Below, in pieces: positions 28,453 through 37,159 of a stretch of 64,000 bases of DNA. This DNA is from an uncultured Rhizobium sp. (GTDB lineage Bacteria > Pseudomonadota > Alphaproteobacteria > Rhizobiales > Rhizobiaceae): NCBI GenBank assembly GCA_945952315.1, contig CAMFIE010000001.1, positions 372,001 to 436,000 on the forward strand, read 5' to 3'. Both the position numbers and the translations under genes were made by a program. Numbering within the stretch: the stretch's first letter is position 1; every line of letters starts with the position of its first letter. The notes below the pieces were generated by a model. It made no database searches. It had not been told where the DNA came from and was given only the letters and a program-made list of their open reading frames with translations.

Positions 28453-28887
28453 TTAGACGACGGGCGAGGAATTCAGGAAAGCCACCACGGCACCCAGCAC
28501 CCTGGCTGTCCGCGGATCACCAATCGAAGAGGCGATCTGCAGCTGCTCCTCGTAGAAGCTGCGGAAGTCAAACGGTGTCGTCTCGCTGACGTCGGAGAGG
28601 TCTATCACCTGTCCTGCCGGATCGATGGCATGCATCGGCAGGCCCTCGTAAAGCGTTGAAAACGTGTCATGATCAATCGCGCCCTGATCAAAGCTTTTCA
28701 GCGCGATCTCACGAATTTCCGCCATGGAAATCGCGGAAAAATTCGGTCCCTTTACATCCTCTTCAACAGCCTGAAAGTTTACGGGCTGGTTTTTCTGAGG
28801 ATGCGGAGCAATTTCCGGCTTGGAATTGCCCTTCTGATTGTTCCGGAACTGAAATGTTTGTGATGGTCGTATAGAATATATTTCCAT
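28453..28887 (-). CDS. Hypothetical protein, 144 residues
   Basis: I do not recognise this gene. The first 45 residues are rich in Asn, Gln, Lys and Pro (QFRNNQKGNSKPEI) and look disordered. The remainder is helical and acidic, with ISMAEIREIALKSFDQGAIDHDTFSTLYEGLPMHAID and a C-terminal ARVLGAVVAFLNSS helix. There is no signal peptide or membrane span. An ATG at 28887 and good codon use support a real gene. Its upstream region contains a partial CtrA-like site (28960-28974). Confidence 0.7.
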   Translation of the reverse strand: MEIYSIRPSQTFQFRNNQKGNSKPEIAPHPQKNQPVNFQAVEEDVKGPNFSAISMAEIREIALKSFDQGAIDHDTFSTLYEGLPMHAIDPAGQVIDLSDVSETTPFDFRSFYEEQLQIASSIGDPRTARVLGAVVAFLNSSPVV

Positions 28888-29108
28888 TACAACTGATCCT
28901 CATGATCCGCAGTCCGCGTTGCAACCAAAATTACTTGGTCGCGGGAAATCGGTCAATTATTAACAAAGACCTAATTTTAATCGTGCACATCTTACAGTCG
29001 CCCTGATGCACCGCAACTGCGCCTCGACCATAGGCAAGCGCGATGCGCCACCTATATACTTGTCGGGGAATCAACCCGCCTTCGGATGCTTGAAATGGGA
29101 ACGCGCGC

Positions 29109-31166
29109 GTGACGGATACTGTGAACACCGAAATTTTCCACTGGTCCGGCCTTCATGGCCTGCCGCAGTTCGACCGGATTGCCGACGCGGATTTTGCCGC
29201 TGCCTTCGAGGCTGGCTTTGCGGAACATGAGGCGGAAATCGACGCCATAGCCGGAAATCCGGAAGTCCCGAACTTTGAAAACACCATCGTTGCGCTGGAA
29301 ATCGCAGGCGATGACCTGTCGCGCGTGTCCTCGCTGTTCTGGAACCGGGCGGGTGCCCATACCAACCCGGACATTCAGGCTCTGGAGCGCGAGATTGCGC
29401 CAAAGATGTCGCGACACTATTCGAAGATCGGCATGAATGCGGCCCTTTTTGCCCGCATCGACCAGCTCTGGGAACGACGCGAGATACTCGGCCTTGATCT
29501 CGAGCAGAGCCGTGTCTTGGAGCGCCACTGGAAGGGTTTTGTAAAATCCGGTGCCAAGCTTGAGAAAACCGAGCAAGAACGGCTGGCGGCGATCAACGAG
29601 CGGCTTGCAGGCCTTGGCGCGCGCTTCGGCCAGAACGTGCTTTCCGACGAGAAGAGCTGGAACCTGCTTCTCGATAGCAAGGACGATCTCGCGGGCCTTC
29701 CGGATTTTCTGCTTGGCGCCATGGCGGAAGCGGCCGCGCAGGCCGGCCACAAGGGCAAATATGCCGTCACGCTGTCGCGCTCGATCATCGAACCATTCCT
29801 GAGCTTTTCGGAAAGCCGGGCGCTGCGTGAAGAGGCGTTTCGCGCCTGGGCGGCCCGTGGTGCCAATGGCGGCGAGACGGACAATCGCGCCATCATCCGC
29901 GAGACCCTTGCCCTTCGCAACGAGAAGGCCACGCTTCTCGGCTATCCCAATTATGCGGCCCTGAAACTCGACAATACGATGGCGAAGACACCGGATGCGG
30001 TGAATGACCTTCTCAACAAGGTCTGGGCTAAGGCAATGGAGCGCGCCCGCGAAGAAGAGCGCGATCTGGCGGAGCTTGCCCGCGAAGGCGGAAGCAACCA
30101 TGACATCATGCCCTGGGACTGGCGCTTTTATGCCGAAAAGCTCAGAGCCCGGCGCTTCAGCTTCTCGGAAGCGGAACTCAAGCCCTACCTGCAGCTCGAA
30201 AAGATCATCGAGGCCTGCTTCGACGTCGCCCATCGCCTGTTCGGCATCACCGCCCGGGAGGTGAAAGGGGTTGCGAGCTATCATCCGGATGTCCGCACCT
30301 TCGAAATCCATGACCGCGATGGCGCACTCAAGGCGCTCTTTCTCGGCGATTATTTCGCCCGTTCCTCGAAGCGCTCCGGGGCCTGGATGAGTTCCTTCCA
30401 GAGCCAGCACCGGCTGACGCTGAAGAATGGCCAGCAGGGCGAAATCCCGATCATCTACAATGTCTGCAATTTCGCCAAGCCGGCGGAAGGTCAGGCAGCG
30501 CTGTTGTCGCTCGATGATGCGCGCACGCTGTTTCATGAATTCGGCCATGCTCTTCATGGCATGCTATCCAATGTCTGCTATCCATCCGTTTCTGGCACCT
30601 CCGTCTCCCGCGATTTCGTGGAACTGCCCTCGCAGCTTTACGAACACTGGCTGACCGTTCCGGAAATCCTGACCCGCTATGCGTTGCACAAGGATACGGG
30701 GCAGCCGATGCCGAAGGCGCTGCTGGACAAGGTTCTGGCCGCCCGAACCTTCAATTCCGGTTTCGCAACGGTGGAATTCACCTCCTCGGCGCTGGTCGAT
30801 ATGGCTTTTCATACACGCGGCCCGGTCGAGGATCCGATGGCCGTGCAGGCGGAGGTGCTGGCAGCCCTTGGCATGCCGCAGTCGATCACCATGCGCCACG
30901 CCTCGCCCCACTTCCAGCATGTCTTTGCAGGCGATGGCTATTCGGCCGGCTACTATTCCTACATGTGGTCGGAGGTGCTCGATGCCGATGCCTTTGCGGC
31001 CTTCGAGGAAACCGGCAATCCGTTTGATCCGGAAACGGCCAGGCGGCTTGCCGATCATGTCTATTCCATCGGCGGCGCTGTCGATCCGGAAGAGACCTAC
31101 AAGGCCTTCCGCGGCAAGCTGCCGAGCCCCGATGCGATGCTGGTGAAAAAGGGGCTCGCGGCCTGA
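29109..31166 (+). CDS. dcp: M3 family metallopeptidase (peptidyl-dipeptidase Dcp/oligopeptidase)
   Basis: Zinc peptidase of 685 residues that trims short peptides in the cytoplasm. The zinc motif HEFGHALH starts at about residue 476, with the third ligand in the downstream FVELPSQLYEHW (glutamate). The C-terminal substrate-binding tyrosines in GYSAGYYSYMWSEVLDADAF are present. No signal peptide is seen. The only start upstream of the conserved region is GTG 29109, preceded by GGGA. Dipeptidyl carboxypeptidase and oligopeptidase A cannot be separated confidently on sequence alone; length and N terminus favour Dcp. Confidence 0.9.
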   Translation: MTDTVNTEIFHWSGLHGLPQFDRIADADFAAAFEAGFAEHEAEIDAIAGNPEVPNFENTIVALEIAGDDLSRVSSLFWNRAGAHTNPDIQALEREIAPKMSRHYSKIGMNAALFARIDQLWERREILGLDLEQSRVLERHWKGFVKSGAKLEKTEQERLAAINERLAGLGARFGQNVLSDEKSWNLLLDSKDDLAGLPDFLLGAMAEAAAQAGHKGKYAVTLSRSIIEPFLSFSESRALREEAFRAWAARGANGGETDNRAIIRETLALRNEKATLLGYPNYAALKLDNTMAKTPDAVNDLLNKVWAKAMERAREEERDLAELAREGGSNHDIMPWDWRFYAEKLRARRFSFSEAELKPYLQLEKIIEACFDVAHRLFGITAREVKGVASYHPDVRTFEIHDRDGALKALFLGDYFARSSKRSGAWMSSFQSQHRLTLKNGQQGEIPIIYNVCNFAKPAEGQAALLSLDDARTLFHEFGHALHGMLSNVCYPSVSGTSVSRDFVELPSQLYEHWLTVPEILTRYALHKDTGQPMPKALLDKVLAARTFNSGFATVEFTSSALVDMAFHTRGPVEDPMAVQAEVLAALGMPQSITMRHASPHFQHVFAGDGYSAGYYSYMWSEVLDADAFAAFEETGNPFDPETARRLADHVYSIGGAVDPEETYKAFRGKLPSPDAMLVKKGLAA

Positions 31167-31314
31167 CCATTCGCGCGAGGCCCCCTGATCCGGCGTAAAA
31201 GGCCGGAAAACCGGTGCCCCCCTTTCGCAATCGCAAAAAACAGGTTATGAGCGCGCCAACTGAAATTGGCGCCGCCATCCCTTTCGCGCGCCGCAGCTCC
31301 AGAGAAGATCCATT

Positions 31315-33135
31315 ATGGCCATCCGCAACATCGCGATCATCGCGCACGTTGACCATGGGAAAACCACCCTTGTTGACGAACTCCTGAAGCAGTCCGGTTC
31401 CTTCCGCGAAAACCAGCGTGTCGCTGAACGCGTGATGGACTCGAACGATCTCGAAAAGGAGCGCGGCATCACCATTCTCGCCAAGGCCACCTCGGTGGAA
31501 TGGAAGGGAACCCGCATCAACATCGTCGACACGCCCGGCCACGCCGATTTCGGCGGTGAGGTAGAGCGCATTCTCTCGATGGTGGACGGCGCCATCGTTC
31601 TCGTGGACGCCGCCGAAGGCCCGATGCCGCAGACCAAGTTCGTCGTCGGCAAGGCGCTGAAGGTCGGTCTTCGTCCGATTGTCGCGATCAACAAGATCGA
31701 CCGTCCGGATGCCCGCGCCGACGAAGTGATCAACGAGGTTTTCGACCTCTTTGCCGCGCTGGATGCGACCGACGAGCAGCTCGATTTCCCGATCCTCTAC
31801 GGTTCGGGCCGCAATGGCTGGATGAATTACGAGCCGGAAGGCCCGCAGGATGAAGGTCTTGCGCCGCTTCTCGATCTCGTGCTGAAGCATGTGCCGGAGC
31901 CGACGGTGGAAGAGGGCCCGTTCCGCATGATCGGCACCATTCTGGAAGCCAACAACTTCCTCGGCCGTATCATCACCGGTCGCATCGCTTCCGGTTCGAT
32001 CAAGTCGAACCAGGCCGTCAAGGTTCTGGGTGCTGATGGCAAGCTGATCGAAAACGGCCGTATTTCGAAGATCCTGGCTTTCCGCGGCATCGAACGCACC
32101 GCCATCGACGAAGCCCATGCGGGCGACATCGTGGCAATTGCCGGTCTGTCCAAGGGCACGGTTGCCGATACATTCTGTGATCCGTCCGTCGCGCAGCCGA
32201 TGAAGGCGCAGCCGATCGATCCGCCGACCGTGACCATGTCCTTCATCGTCAATGACAGCCCGCTCGCCGGCACCGAAGGCGACAAGGTGACGAGCCGCGT
32301 CATCCGTGACCGCCTGTTCAAGGAAGCCGAAGGCAATGTCGCGCTGAAGATCGAGGAAGCCGAGGATAAGGACAGCTTCTACGTTTCCGGCCGCGGCGAA
32401 TTGCAGCTGGCCGTTCTGATCGAAACCATGCGCCGTGAAGGCTTCGAGCTCGCCGTGTCCCGTCCGCGCGTGGTCATGCACAAGGATGATGAAGGCAATC
32501 TGCTGGAGCCGATCGAAGAAGTGCTGATCGACGTGGATGAAGAGCATTCCGGCGTCGTCGTGCAGAAGATGTCCGAGCGCAAGGCCGAAATGGTGGAGCT
32601 TCGCCCCTCCGGCGGCAACCGTGTGCGTCTGGTCTTCTACGCGCCGACCCGTGGTCTGATCGGCTACCAGTCCGAGCTTCTGACCGATACCCGCGGCACG
32701 GCAATCATGAACCGCCTGTTCCACAGCTACCAGCCCTACAAGGGCGAGATCGGCGGTCGCGTCAACGGCGTTCTTCTGGCCAACGAAGCGGGTGAGGCTG
32801 TTGCCTATGCACTCTTCAATCTCGAAGATCGTGGCCCGATGATCATCGAGCCGGGCGAGAAGGTCTATATGGGCATGATCATCGGCATTCACTCCCGTGA
32901 CAATGATCTGGAAGTGAATGTGCTGAAGGGCAAGAAACTCACCAACATTCGCGCCGCCGGCAAGGATGAAGCCGTGAAGCTGACGCCCCCGATCCGCATG
33001 ACGCTCGAACGCGCGCTCTCCTGGATCCAGGATGACGAGCTGGTGGAAGTCACCCCGAAGTCGATCCGTCTGCGCAAGATCTATCTTGACGCCAATGACC
33101 GCAAGCGCTTCGAAAAGCAGCGCGCGGCCATGTAA
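31315..33135 (+). CDS. typA: Ribosome-associated GTPase TypA/BipA
   Basis: Translational GTPase of 606 residues that binds the 70S ribosome and helps large-subunit assembly, especially in cold or stress. G1 [10 protein letters not shown], the switch I segment [10 protein letters not shown]3 [12 protein letters not shown] and G4 [10 protein letters not shown] are all present. EF-G-like domains III and V ([20 protein letters not shown]) and the TypA-specific C-terminal domain follow, including [17 protein letters not shown] terminator follows its stop. Confidence 0.98.
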   Translation: MAIRNIAIIAHVDHGKTTLVDELLKQSGSFRENQRVAERVMDSNDLEKERGITILAKATSVEWKGTRINIVDTPGHADFGGEVERILSMVDGAIVLVDAAEGPMPQTKFVVGKALKVGLRPIVAINKIDRPDARADEVINEVFDLFAALDATDEQLDFPILYGSGRNGWMNYEPEGPQDEGLAPLLDLVLKHVPEPTVEEGPFRMIGTILEANNFLGRIITGRIASGSIKSNQAVKVLGADGKLIENGRISKILAFRGIERTAIDEAHAGDIVAIAGLSKGTVADTFCDPSVAQPMKAQPIDPPTVTMSFIVNDSPLAGTEGDKVTSRVIRDRLFKEAEGNVALKIEEAEDKDSFYVSGRGELQLAVLIETMRREGFELAVSRPRVVMHKDDEGNLLEPIEEVLIDVDEEHSGVVVQKMSERKAEMVELRPSGGNRVRLVFYAPTRGLIGYQSELLTDTRGTAIMNRLFHSYQPYKGEIGGRVNGVLLANEAGEAVAYALFNLEDRGPMIIEPGEKVYMGMIIGIHSRDNDLEVNVLKGKKLTNIRAAGKDEAVKLTPPIRMTLERALSWIQDDELVEVTPKSIRLRKIYLDANDRKRFEKQRAAM

Positions 33136-33142
33136 TAACAAT

Positions 33143-33166
33143 CGGGAAAGCCGAATTTCCCGTTTT
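33143..33166 (+). terminator. Rho-independent terminator of typA
   Basis: CGGGAAA (33143-33149) pairs with TTTCCCG (33156-33162) around GCCGAA and is followed by TTTT, seven bases after the typA stop. Confidence 0.85.
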
Positions 33167-33173
33167 GAATCAA

Positions 33174-33205
33174 GCAATACCCCGATATGGTTGCCGGGGT
33201 ATTGC
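33174..33205. repeat. Perfect 11-bp inverted repeat downstream of the typA terminator
   Basis: GCAATACCCCG (33174-33184) and CGGGGTATTGC (33195-33205) are exact reverse complements with a ten-base loop. There is no T-run. It lies between the typA terminator and a CtrA-type site, so it may be a second terminator, an operator or part of a small RNA. Confidence 0.6.
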
Positions 33206-33240
33206 CTGTGTGAAGCGAGTTTTTAGACTTGCTGACCCGA

Positions 33241-33255
33241 TTAAAAAGACGTTAA
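33241..33255 (+). promoter_or_regulatory. Candidate CtrA binding site (TTAA-N7-TTAA)
   Basis: TTAA (33241-33244), seven bases, TTAA (33252-33255) is an exact match to the core CtrA consensus of alphaproteobacteria. It is about 80 bases ahead of the GNAT start. No other exact match was noticed in the gaps I read. Function is inferred. Confidence 0.45.
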
Positions 33256-33335
33256 TTTCCCAACTCGTCCAGATGTTTTGAAAAGGGTGCGGTGGCCATG
33301 GGCCGTCACGCCGTCAAAAGGGCAAGAGTTGTGTC

Positions 33336-33842
33336 ATGAAGACTGTATCGATTGATGTGCGCCGCGCAGAGCCGACGGATGCACGCGCCATTTCGCTGGC
33401 GCATCGTCTGTCCTGGCAACATACCTATGGCGGTCTGATCCCGCACAAGGCACTCACCCAGATGCTGGAGCGGCGCGGTGAAGACTGGTGGCGCAAGGCC
33501 ACCCGCGGCCCTGCCACCCTTCTTGTCGCCGATGTCGCCGGAACGGTTGCGGGTTACGCAACGCTCGGGCTGAACCGCGCCCGCGCGCTGCCACAAGAAG
33601 GCGAAATCTACGAGCTTTATCTGCGTCCGGAATATCAGGGCATCGGCCTTGGACGCCTGCTTTTTGGCGAATGCCGTCGGCTGCTGAAGTCGCTCGGCTG
33701 CAATGGTCTCGTGGTCTGGTGCCTGGAAGACAGCGAACAGGCCGAACGCTTTTTCCGTCATCAGGGCGGGGTCGATATTGCCGAAGGCATGGAAGATTTC
33801 GGCGACAGGAGCCTGCGCAAAATCGGCTATGTCTGGGCCTGA
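33336..33842 (+). CDS. GNAT family N-acetyltransferase
   Basis: A 168-residue acetyltransferase. The N terminus VRRAEPTDARAISLAHRLSW is typical. Beta-4 runs into EIYELYLRPEYQGIGLGRLLF, with the acetyl-CoA loop Q101-G106, and a last strand with WCLEDSEQAERFF follows. Acceptor specificity is not evident; it resembles general N-terminal or small-molecule acetyltransferases rather than RimI. It stands alone between the typA terminator and a convergent exported-protein gene, with a CtrA-type box upstream. Confidence 0.88.
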   Translation: MKTVSIDVRRAEPTDARAISLAHRLSWQHTYGGLIPHKALTQMLERRGEDWWRKATRGPATLLVADVAGTVAGYATLGLNRARALPQEGEIYELYLRPEYQGIGLGRLLFGECRRLLKSLGCNGLVVWCLEDSEQAERFFRHQGGVDIAEGMEDFGDRSLRKIGYVWA

Positions 33843-33850
33843 CCTTCGCG

Positions 33851-34459
33851 CTATTTCGTTTTGGCGGGCAAGGTGCTTGTAAGGTCCGGTGCCGTATCGC
33901 CACGTGCGCCGAAATAACGTGGCTGATTGATGCCGCACAGAAAGATTGGCGCCACCATGTCCGCCACTTCGTGTGCCTTTTCGTTTGCATCCGGTTCTGC
34001 CAGCGCGTCCACCATCCCGACGACGCAGCTTCTCCCCGTCTTCGGGCCTGCGACCTTGGTGATCACCAGCACCTGACCCTTGCGCTTTTCATCCGGCTCG
34101 CCGGTTTCCGGATTGGGGTTCGAGATGAAGAACCGCAGGATGGCCGCGATGGGGCGCTTGTCCTCAAGCCGCCATTCCACCGTCGTGTTCACCGTGTTGA
34201 AAGACGAGAAGGTTTCAAAGGCCTCGTTCCGGTAACTCTCGTTGAGCGGCCCGTAAAAGATGCTCGCCCGCAGATCGCCTTCCTTGTAGGTTACCGGATT
34301 GTTCTTCAGCCCGGCGCAGGAAAGAACAACGCCGCCATCCTGCGCGTCGAGCGTCTTGCACCGGTCAAGGTCGAGCTTGGTGAACAGGCTTTCCGCCGCG
34401 CAGGCAATACCGGAGGGGAGGAGCAGGCTCAGAAGCAGGGACGTCAGCAAGGGTCTCAA
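33851..34459 (-). CDS. Exported hypothetical protein, TTG start
   Basis: A conserved-looking but unnamed exported protein of 202 residues. The signal peptide LRPLLTSLLLSLLLPSGIACAAES has no ATG ahead of it in a sensible position. TTG 34459 follows GGAG with eight bases of spacing and is the best start; the frame is open far upstream without a family-like sequence. The mature part has four cysteines (DRCKTLD, VLSCAGL, GRSCVVG, FLCGIN) that could form two disulfides. It also has a central strand-rich region and a low-complexity tail. No catalytic motif is recognised. Confidence 0.75.
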   Translation of the reverse strand: MRPLLTSLLLSLLLPSGIACAAESLFTKLDLDRCKTLDAQDGGVVLSCAGLKNNPVTYKEGDLRASIFYGPLNESYRNEAFETFSSFNTVNTTVEWRLEDKRPIAAILRFFISNPNPETGEPDEKRKGQVLVITKVAGPKTGRSCVVGMVDALAEPDANEKAHEVADMVAPIFLCGINQPRYFGARGDTAPDLTSTLPAKTK

Positions 34460-34622
34460 GAGGTGCGCTCCGCATTGTTCTGTCTTACCATTACAAGGCC
34501 GTTTGCGGGCGGGCAAATACCTTCCTCGGACCGTTCGGCACCTAGATCGAAAGCCGTGTTGCGTTGCGGCATGAAATTGTTTATCTGCCAGCCCATTCGC
34601 ACCATCCAAACGGGGACATTCA

Positions 34623-35162
34623 ATGCGCATCGACGCAATTTCCATCGGCAAGAACCCGCCTTTCGACGTCAACGTCATCGTTGAGGTGCCGGTTGGCGGT
34701 CATCCGATCAAGTATGAAATGGACAAGGACGCCGGCACGCTGGTTGTCGACCGCTTCCTCTACACCCCGATGACCTATCCGGGCAATTACGGCTTCGTGC
34801 CGCATACGCTTTCGGATGACGGTGACCCGATCGACGTGCTGATCGCCAATACCCGGCCGCTGATCCCCGGCTGCGTGATCAATGTCCGCCCGATTGGCGT
34901 GATGATGATGGAAGACAATTCCGGCAAGGACGAGAAGATCATCGCCGTGCCGTCTGACCATCTGACCAAGCGCTATGAAAAGGTGCACAACTACACCGAT
35001 CTGCCGGAAATCACGCTGAAGCAGATCGAGCACTTCTTCGAGCATTACAAGGATCTGGAACCCGGCAAATGGGTGAAGATCTTCGGCTGGCACGGTGCAG
35101 ATGAGGCCCGTCAGCTGATTGTTGAAGCCATCGAGCGCAACAAGCAGAAGGCCAAGGGCTGA
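34623..35162 (+). CDS. ppa: Inorganic pyrophosphatase (family I)
   Basis: Hydrolyses pyrophosphate made by biosynthetic reactions. The protein is 179 residues, the typical bacterial hexameric length. It has [15 protein letters not shown], the substrate loop [22 protein letters not shown] with the metal-binding aspartates, and [15 protein letters not shown] lies just ahead of the ATG. The stop abuts the convergent DUF167 gene with no bases between them. Confidence 0.97.
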   Translation: MRIDAISIGKNPPFDVNVIVEVPVGGHPIKYEMDKDAGTLVVDRFLYTPMTYPGNYGFVPHTLSDDGDPIDVLIANTRPLIPGCVINVRPIGVMMMEDNSGKDEKIIAVPSDHLTKRYEKVHNYTDLPEITLKQIEHFFEHYKDLEPGKWVKIFGWHGADEARQLIVEAIERNKQKAKG

Positions 35163-35477
35163 TTATCGCCCTGTCAGGGCTTCGAGCTTCCTGATCAGAT
35201 CCTCCGGGTCGCCCTCGATCCGGAGGATTTTTTTGCGCGCCGTTTCGCCGCTGATGAAGTCAATGCCTGACTTCGGGACCTTGAGCGCCTTGGCGAGCAA
35301 TTGCACGAGCGCCTTGTTGGCCTTGCCGTCTTCCGGCGGCGCGCTCACCCGGGCCTTCAGCCAGACGGTGCCGTCTGCCGCCATTTCCAGACCGTCAAAG
35401 GCATCGCGCCCGCCGGCGGGCGTCAGCCGCACCGACAGGCGCACATGGTCATCCGCTCTGGAAAAAGGCAGGCTCAC
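35163..35477 (-). CDS. DUF167 (YggU) family protein
   Basis: A 104-residue protein of the YggU family, function unknown. It has DDHVRLSVRLTPAGGRDAF, then VWLKARVSAPPEDGKANKALVQLLAKALKVPKSGIDFISGETARKKILRI, where the APPEDGKAN-ALV and G-x-R-K motifs define the family. GTG 35477 overlaps the YggT stop (GTGA), so the pair is translationally coupled, as is common. The longer frame open to 35912 is a shadow of yggT. Confidence 0.9.
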   Translation of the reverse strand: MSLPFSRADDHVRLSVRLTPAGGRDAFDGLEMAADGTVWLKARVSAPPEDGKANKALVQLLAKALKVPKSGIDFISGETARKKILRIEGDPEDLIRKLEALTGR

Positions 35478-35779
35478 ACGCCCATCGCGCCAAAGACGGC
35501 GGGCATGATCGAGGTCTTGATGAAGATCTGAAGGAACTGGATCAGCACGATCACCACAATCGGTGAAATGTCGATGCCGTTCAGATTGGGCAGACGGCGG
35601 CGGATGGGGCCAAGCACGGGTTCCGTCGTCGCGTATAGAAACTGGCCAATCGATGCCACGATCTGGTTGCGCGGATTGACCACGTTGAAGGCATAGAGCC
35701 AGGAATAGACCGCGCTGGCGATGAGGATCCAGAAGTAGATATCGAGCACCGTCAGAATGAGCCAGAAAATCGCGTACAT
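35474..35779 (-). CDS. YggT family membrane protein
   Basis: Small inner-membrane protein (101 residues) with two hydrophobic halves. The first is MYAIFWLILTVLDIYFWILI. The second is SPIVVIVLIQFLQIFI, preceded by the family motif TEPVLGPIRRRLPNLNGIDISP. Homologues affect osmotic balance and cell shape, but no mechanism is known. The chosen ATG is at 35779; ten more codons are open upstream. It is followed by the coupled DUF167 gene and is divergent from the MFS gene. Confidence 0.92.
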   Translation of the reverse strand: MYAIFWLILTVLDIYFWILIASAVYSWLYAFNVVNPRNQIVASIGQFLYATTEPVLGPIRRRLPNLNGIDISPIVVIVLIQFLQIFIKTSIMPAVFGAMGV

Positions 35780-35910
35780 GCGTATCTCCAATGTTCGGTT
35801 GCCCGACATGTAGACATTGCGAAAGGAACCGGCAAGTGGGCCTCCCTCTTGCAGACAGAATCATGTTTAACAGGCGAGGCGCCTCAGGAATTTTCAAGGA
35901 AATCACGTTC

Positions 35911-37155
35911 ATGCATTCGTCAGACCGGATCGACCGTTTTGCTGCCTTCCGGCATGGGCCTTATGCCCGTTTCTTTGCCGCCCGTTTTCTGGCCGCTTTC
36001 GCGATCCAGATCATCAGTGTCTCCGTTGGCTGGCAGATGTATGACGAGACGCGCAACACGCTTCTGCTCGGGATGATCGGTCTGGTGCAGTTCCTGCCCT
36101 CGCTGGTCCTGCTTCTGATCACCGGCTCGGTCGCGGATCGCTACAACCGGCGTGTGATCGTCGGCCTTTGCCTGATCCTGAGCTCCAGTTGCGCAGCAGC
36201 CCTGCTAGCGATCACGGTCACCCATTCCTTTGCGCCACTGCCGGTCTTTGCCGTGCTTCTGGTCTTCGGCATCGAACGGGCCTTCATGGCGCCTGCCGTG
36301 CAGTCACTTGCCCCCAATCTTGTCCCGGAAAAGGACCTGCCGAATGCGGTTGCCTGGAACTCCTCTTCCTGGCAGACGGCATCGATTGCCGGCCCGGTCG
36401 CCGGTGGTCTCCTCTACGGTGTGAGTGCGACGGTCGCCTATTCCGTCGCCCTTGCCTTTCTGGTCGCGGCAACGCTTCTGACCTTCACCATTCCGAAGCC
36501 TGCGCAGCGCCGCTCGGATGAGGTGCGCAGCTGGCACACGGTGCTGGCCGGCTTCCGCTTCATTTCCTCGGAAAAGGTGGTGCTTGGCGCGATCACGCTC
36601 GATCTTTTCGCCGTGCTGCTTGGTGGTGCGATTGCGCTGATGCCGGTTTTCGCCCGCGACATTCTGGTGCTCGGCCCCTGGGGACTAGGCCTGTTGCGGG
36701 CAGCTCCGGGCGTCGGTGCAATCCTTGTCGCCGTGCTCTTGGCTGCCTATCCGATCCGTCACCGCTCCGGCTGGTGGATGTTCGGTGGCGTTGGCCTGTT
36801 CGGGGCGGCAACGGTGCTGTTCGGTTTGTCGACGTCTCCGCTTGTTTCGATCATCGCCCTGTTCATCATGGGCGGGGCCGACATGATTTCCGTCTATGTC
36901 CGCGAAACCCTGATCACGCTGTGGACGCCTGACGAGGTGCGCGGCCGGGTGAACGCGGTCAACATGGTCTTTGTCGGCGCATCGAACGAGCTCGGCGAAT
37001 TCAGGGCCGGAACCATGGCGCATCTGGTCGGAGCCGTGCCCGCCGTCATTATCGGCGGCATTGGCACCCTTGCGGTTTCAATCCTCTGGGCCGCCGGTTT
37101 CCCGAAGCTTCGGCAGATCGACAGCCTCGACGCGCCGGATCAGGCAAGGGCCTGA
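35911..37155 (+). CDS. MFS transporter (EntS/DHA3-like)
   Basis: A 414-residue major facilitator with twelve predicted spans, similar to the MFS_3/EntS group of siderophore and drug exporters. The loop motif GSVADRYNRRVIV after the second span and APAVQSLAPNLVPEKDLPNAVAWNSS are typical. The C-terminal region VRETLITLWTPDEVRGRVNAVNMVF also matches EntS-like proteins. The substrate is unknown. ATG 35911 follows AAGGA. The last 16 bases overlap the end of the convergent amidotransferase gene; the overlap is a perfect hairpin. Confidence 0.88.
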   Translation: MHSSDRIDRFAAFRHGPYARFFAARFLAAFAIQIISVSVGWQMYDETRNTLLLGMIGLVQFLPSLVLLLITGSVADRYNRRVIVGLCLILSSSCAAALLAITVTHSFAPLPVFAVLLVFGIERAFMAPAVQSLAPNLVPEKDLPNAVAWNSSSWQTASIAGPVAGGLLYGVSATVAYSVALAFLVAATLLTFTIPKPAQRRSDEVRSWHTVLAGFRFISSEKVVLGAITLDLFAVLLGGAIALMPVFARDILVLGPWGLGLLRAAPGVGAILVAVLLAAYPIRHRSGWWMFGGVGLFGAATVLFGLSTSPLVSIIALFIMGGADMISVYVRETLITLWTPDEVRGRVNAVNMVFVGASNELGEFRAGTMAHLVGAVPAVIIGGIGTLAVSILWAAGFPKLRQIDSLDAPDQARA

Positions 37156-37159
37156 TCCG
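37136..37159. terminator. Palindromic overlapping 3' ends of MFS and amidotransferase genes
   Basis: CGGATCAGGC (37136-37145) pairs perfectly with GCCTGATCCG (37150-37159) around AAGG. It contains the MFS stop TGA (37153-37155) and the amidotransferase stop (37140-37142 on minus). The symmetry makes the two proteins end in DQARA and DQALA. It probably stops transcription from both sides, though neither strand has a T-run. Confidence 0.6.

Noticed and set aside
30886-33177. A 763-codon minus-strand frame opposite dcp and typA
   Set aside because: It runs across two real genes and their gap without a ribosome site or recognisable motif.
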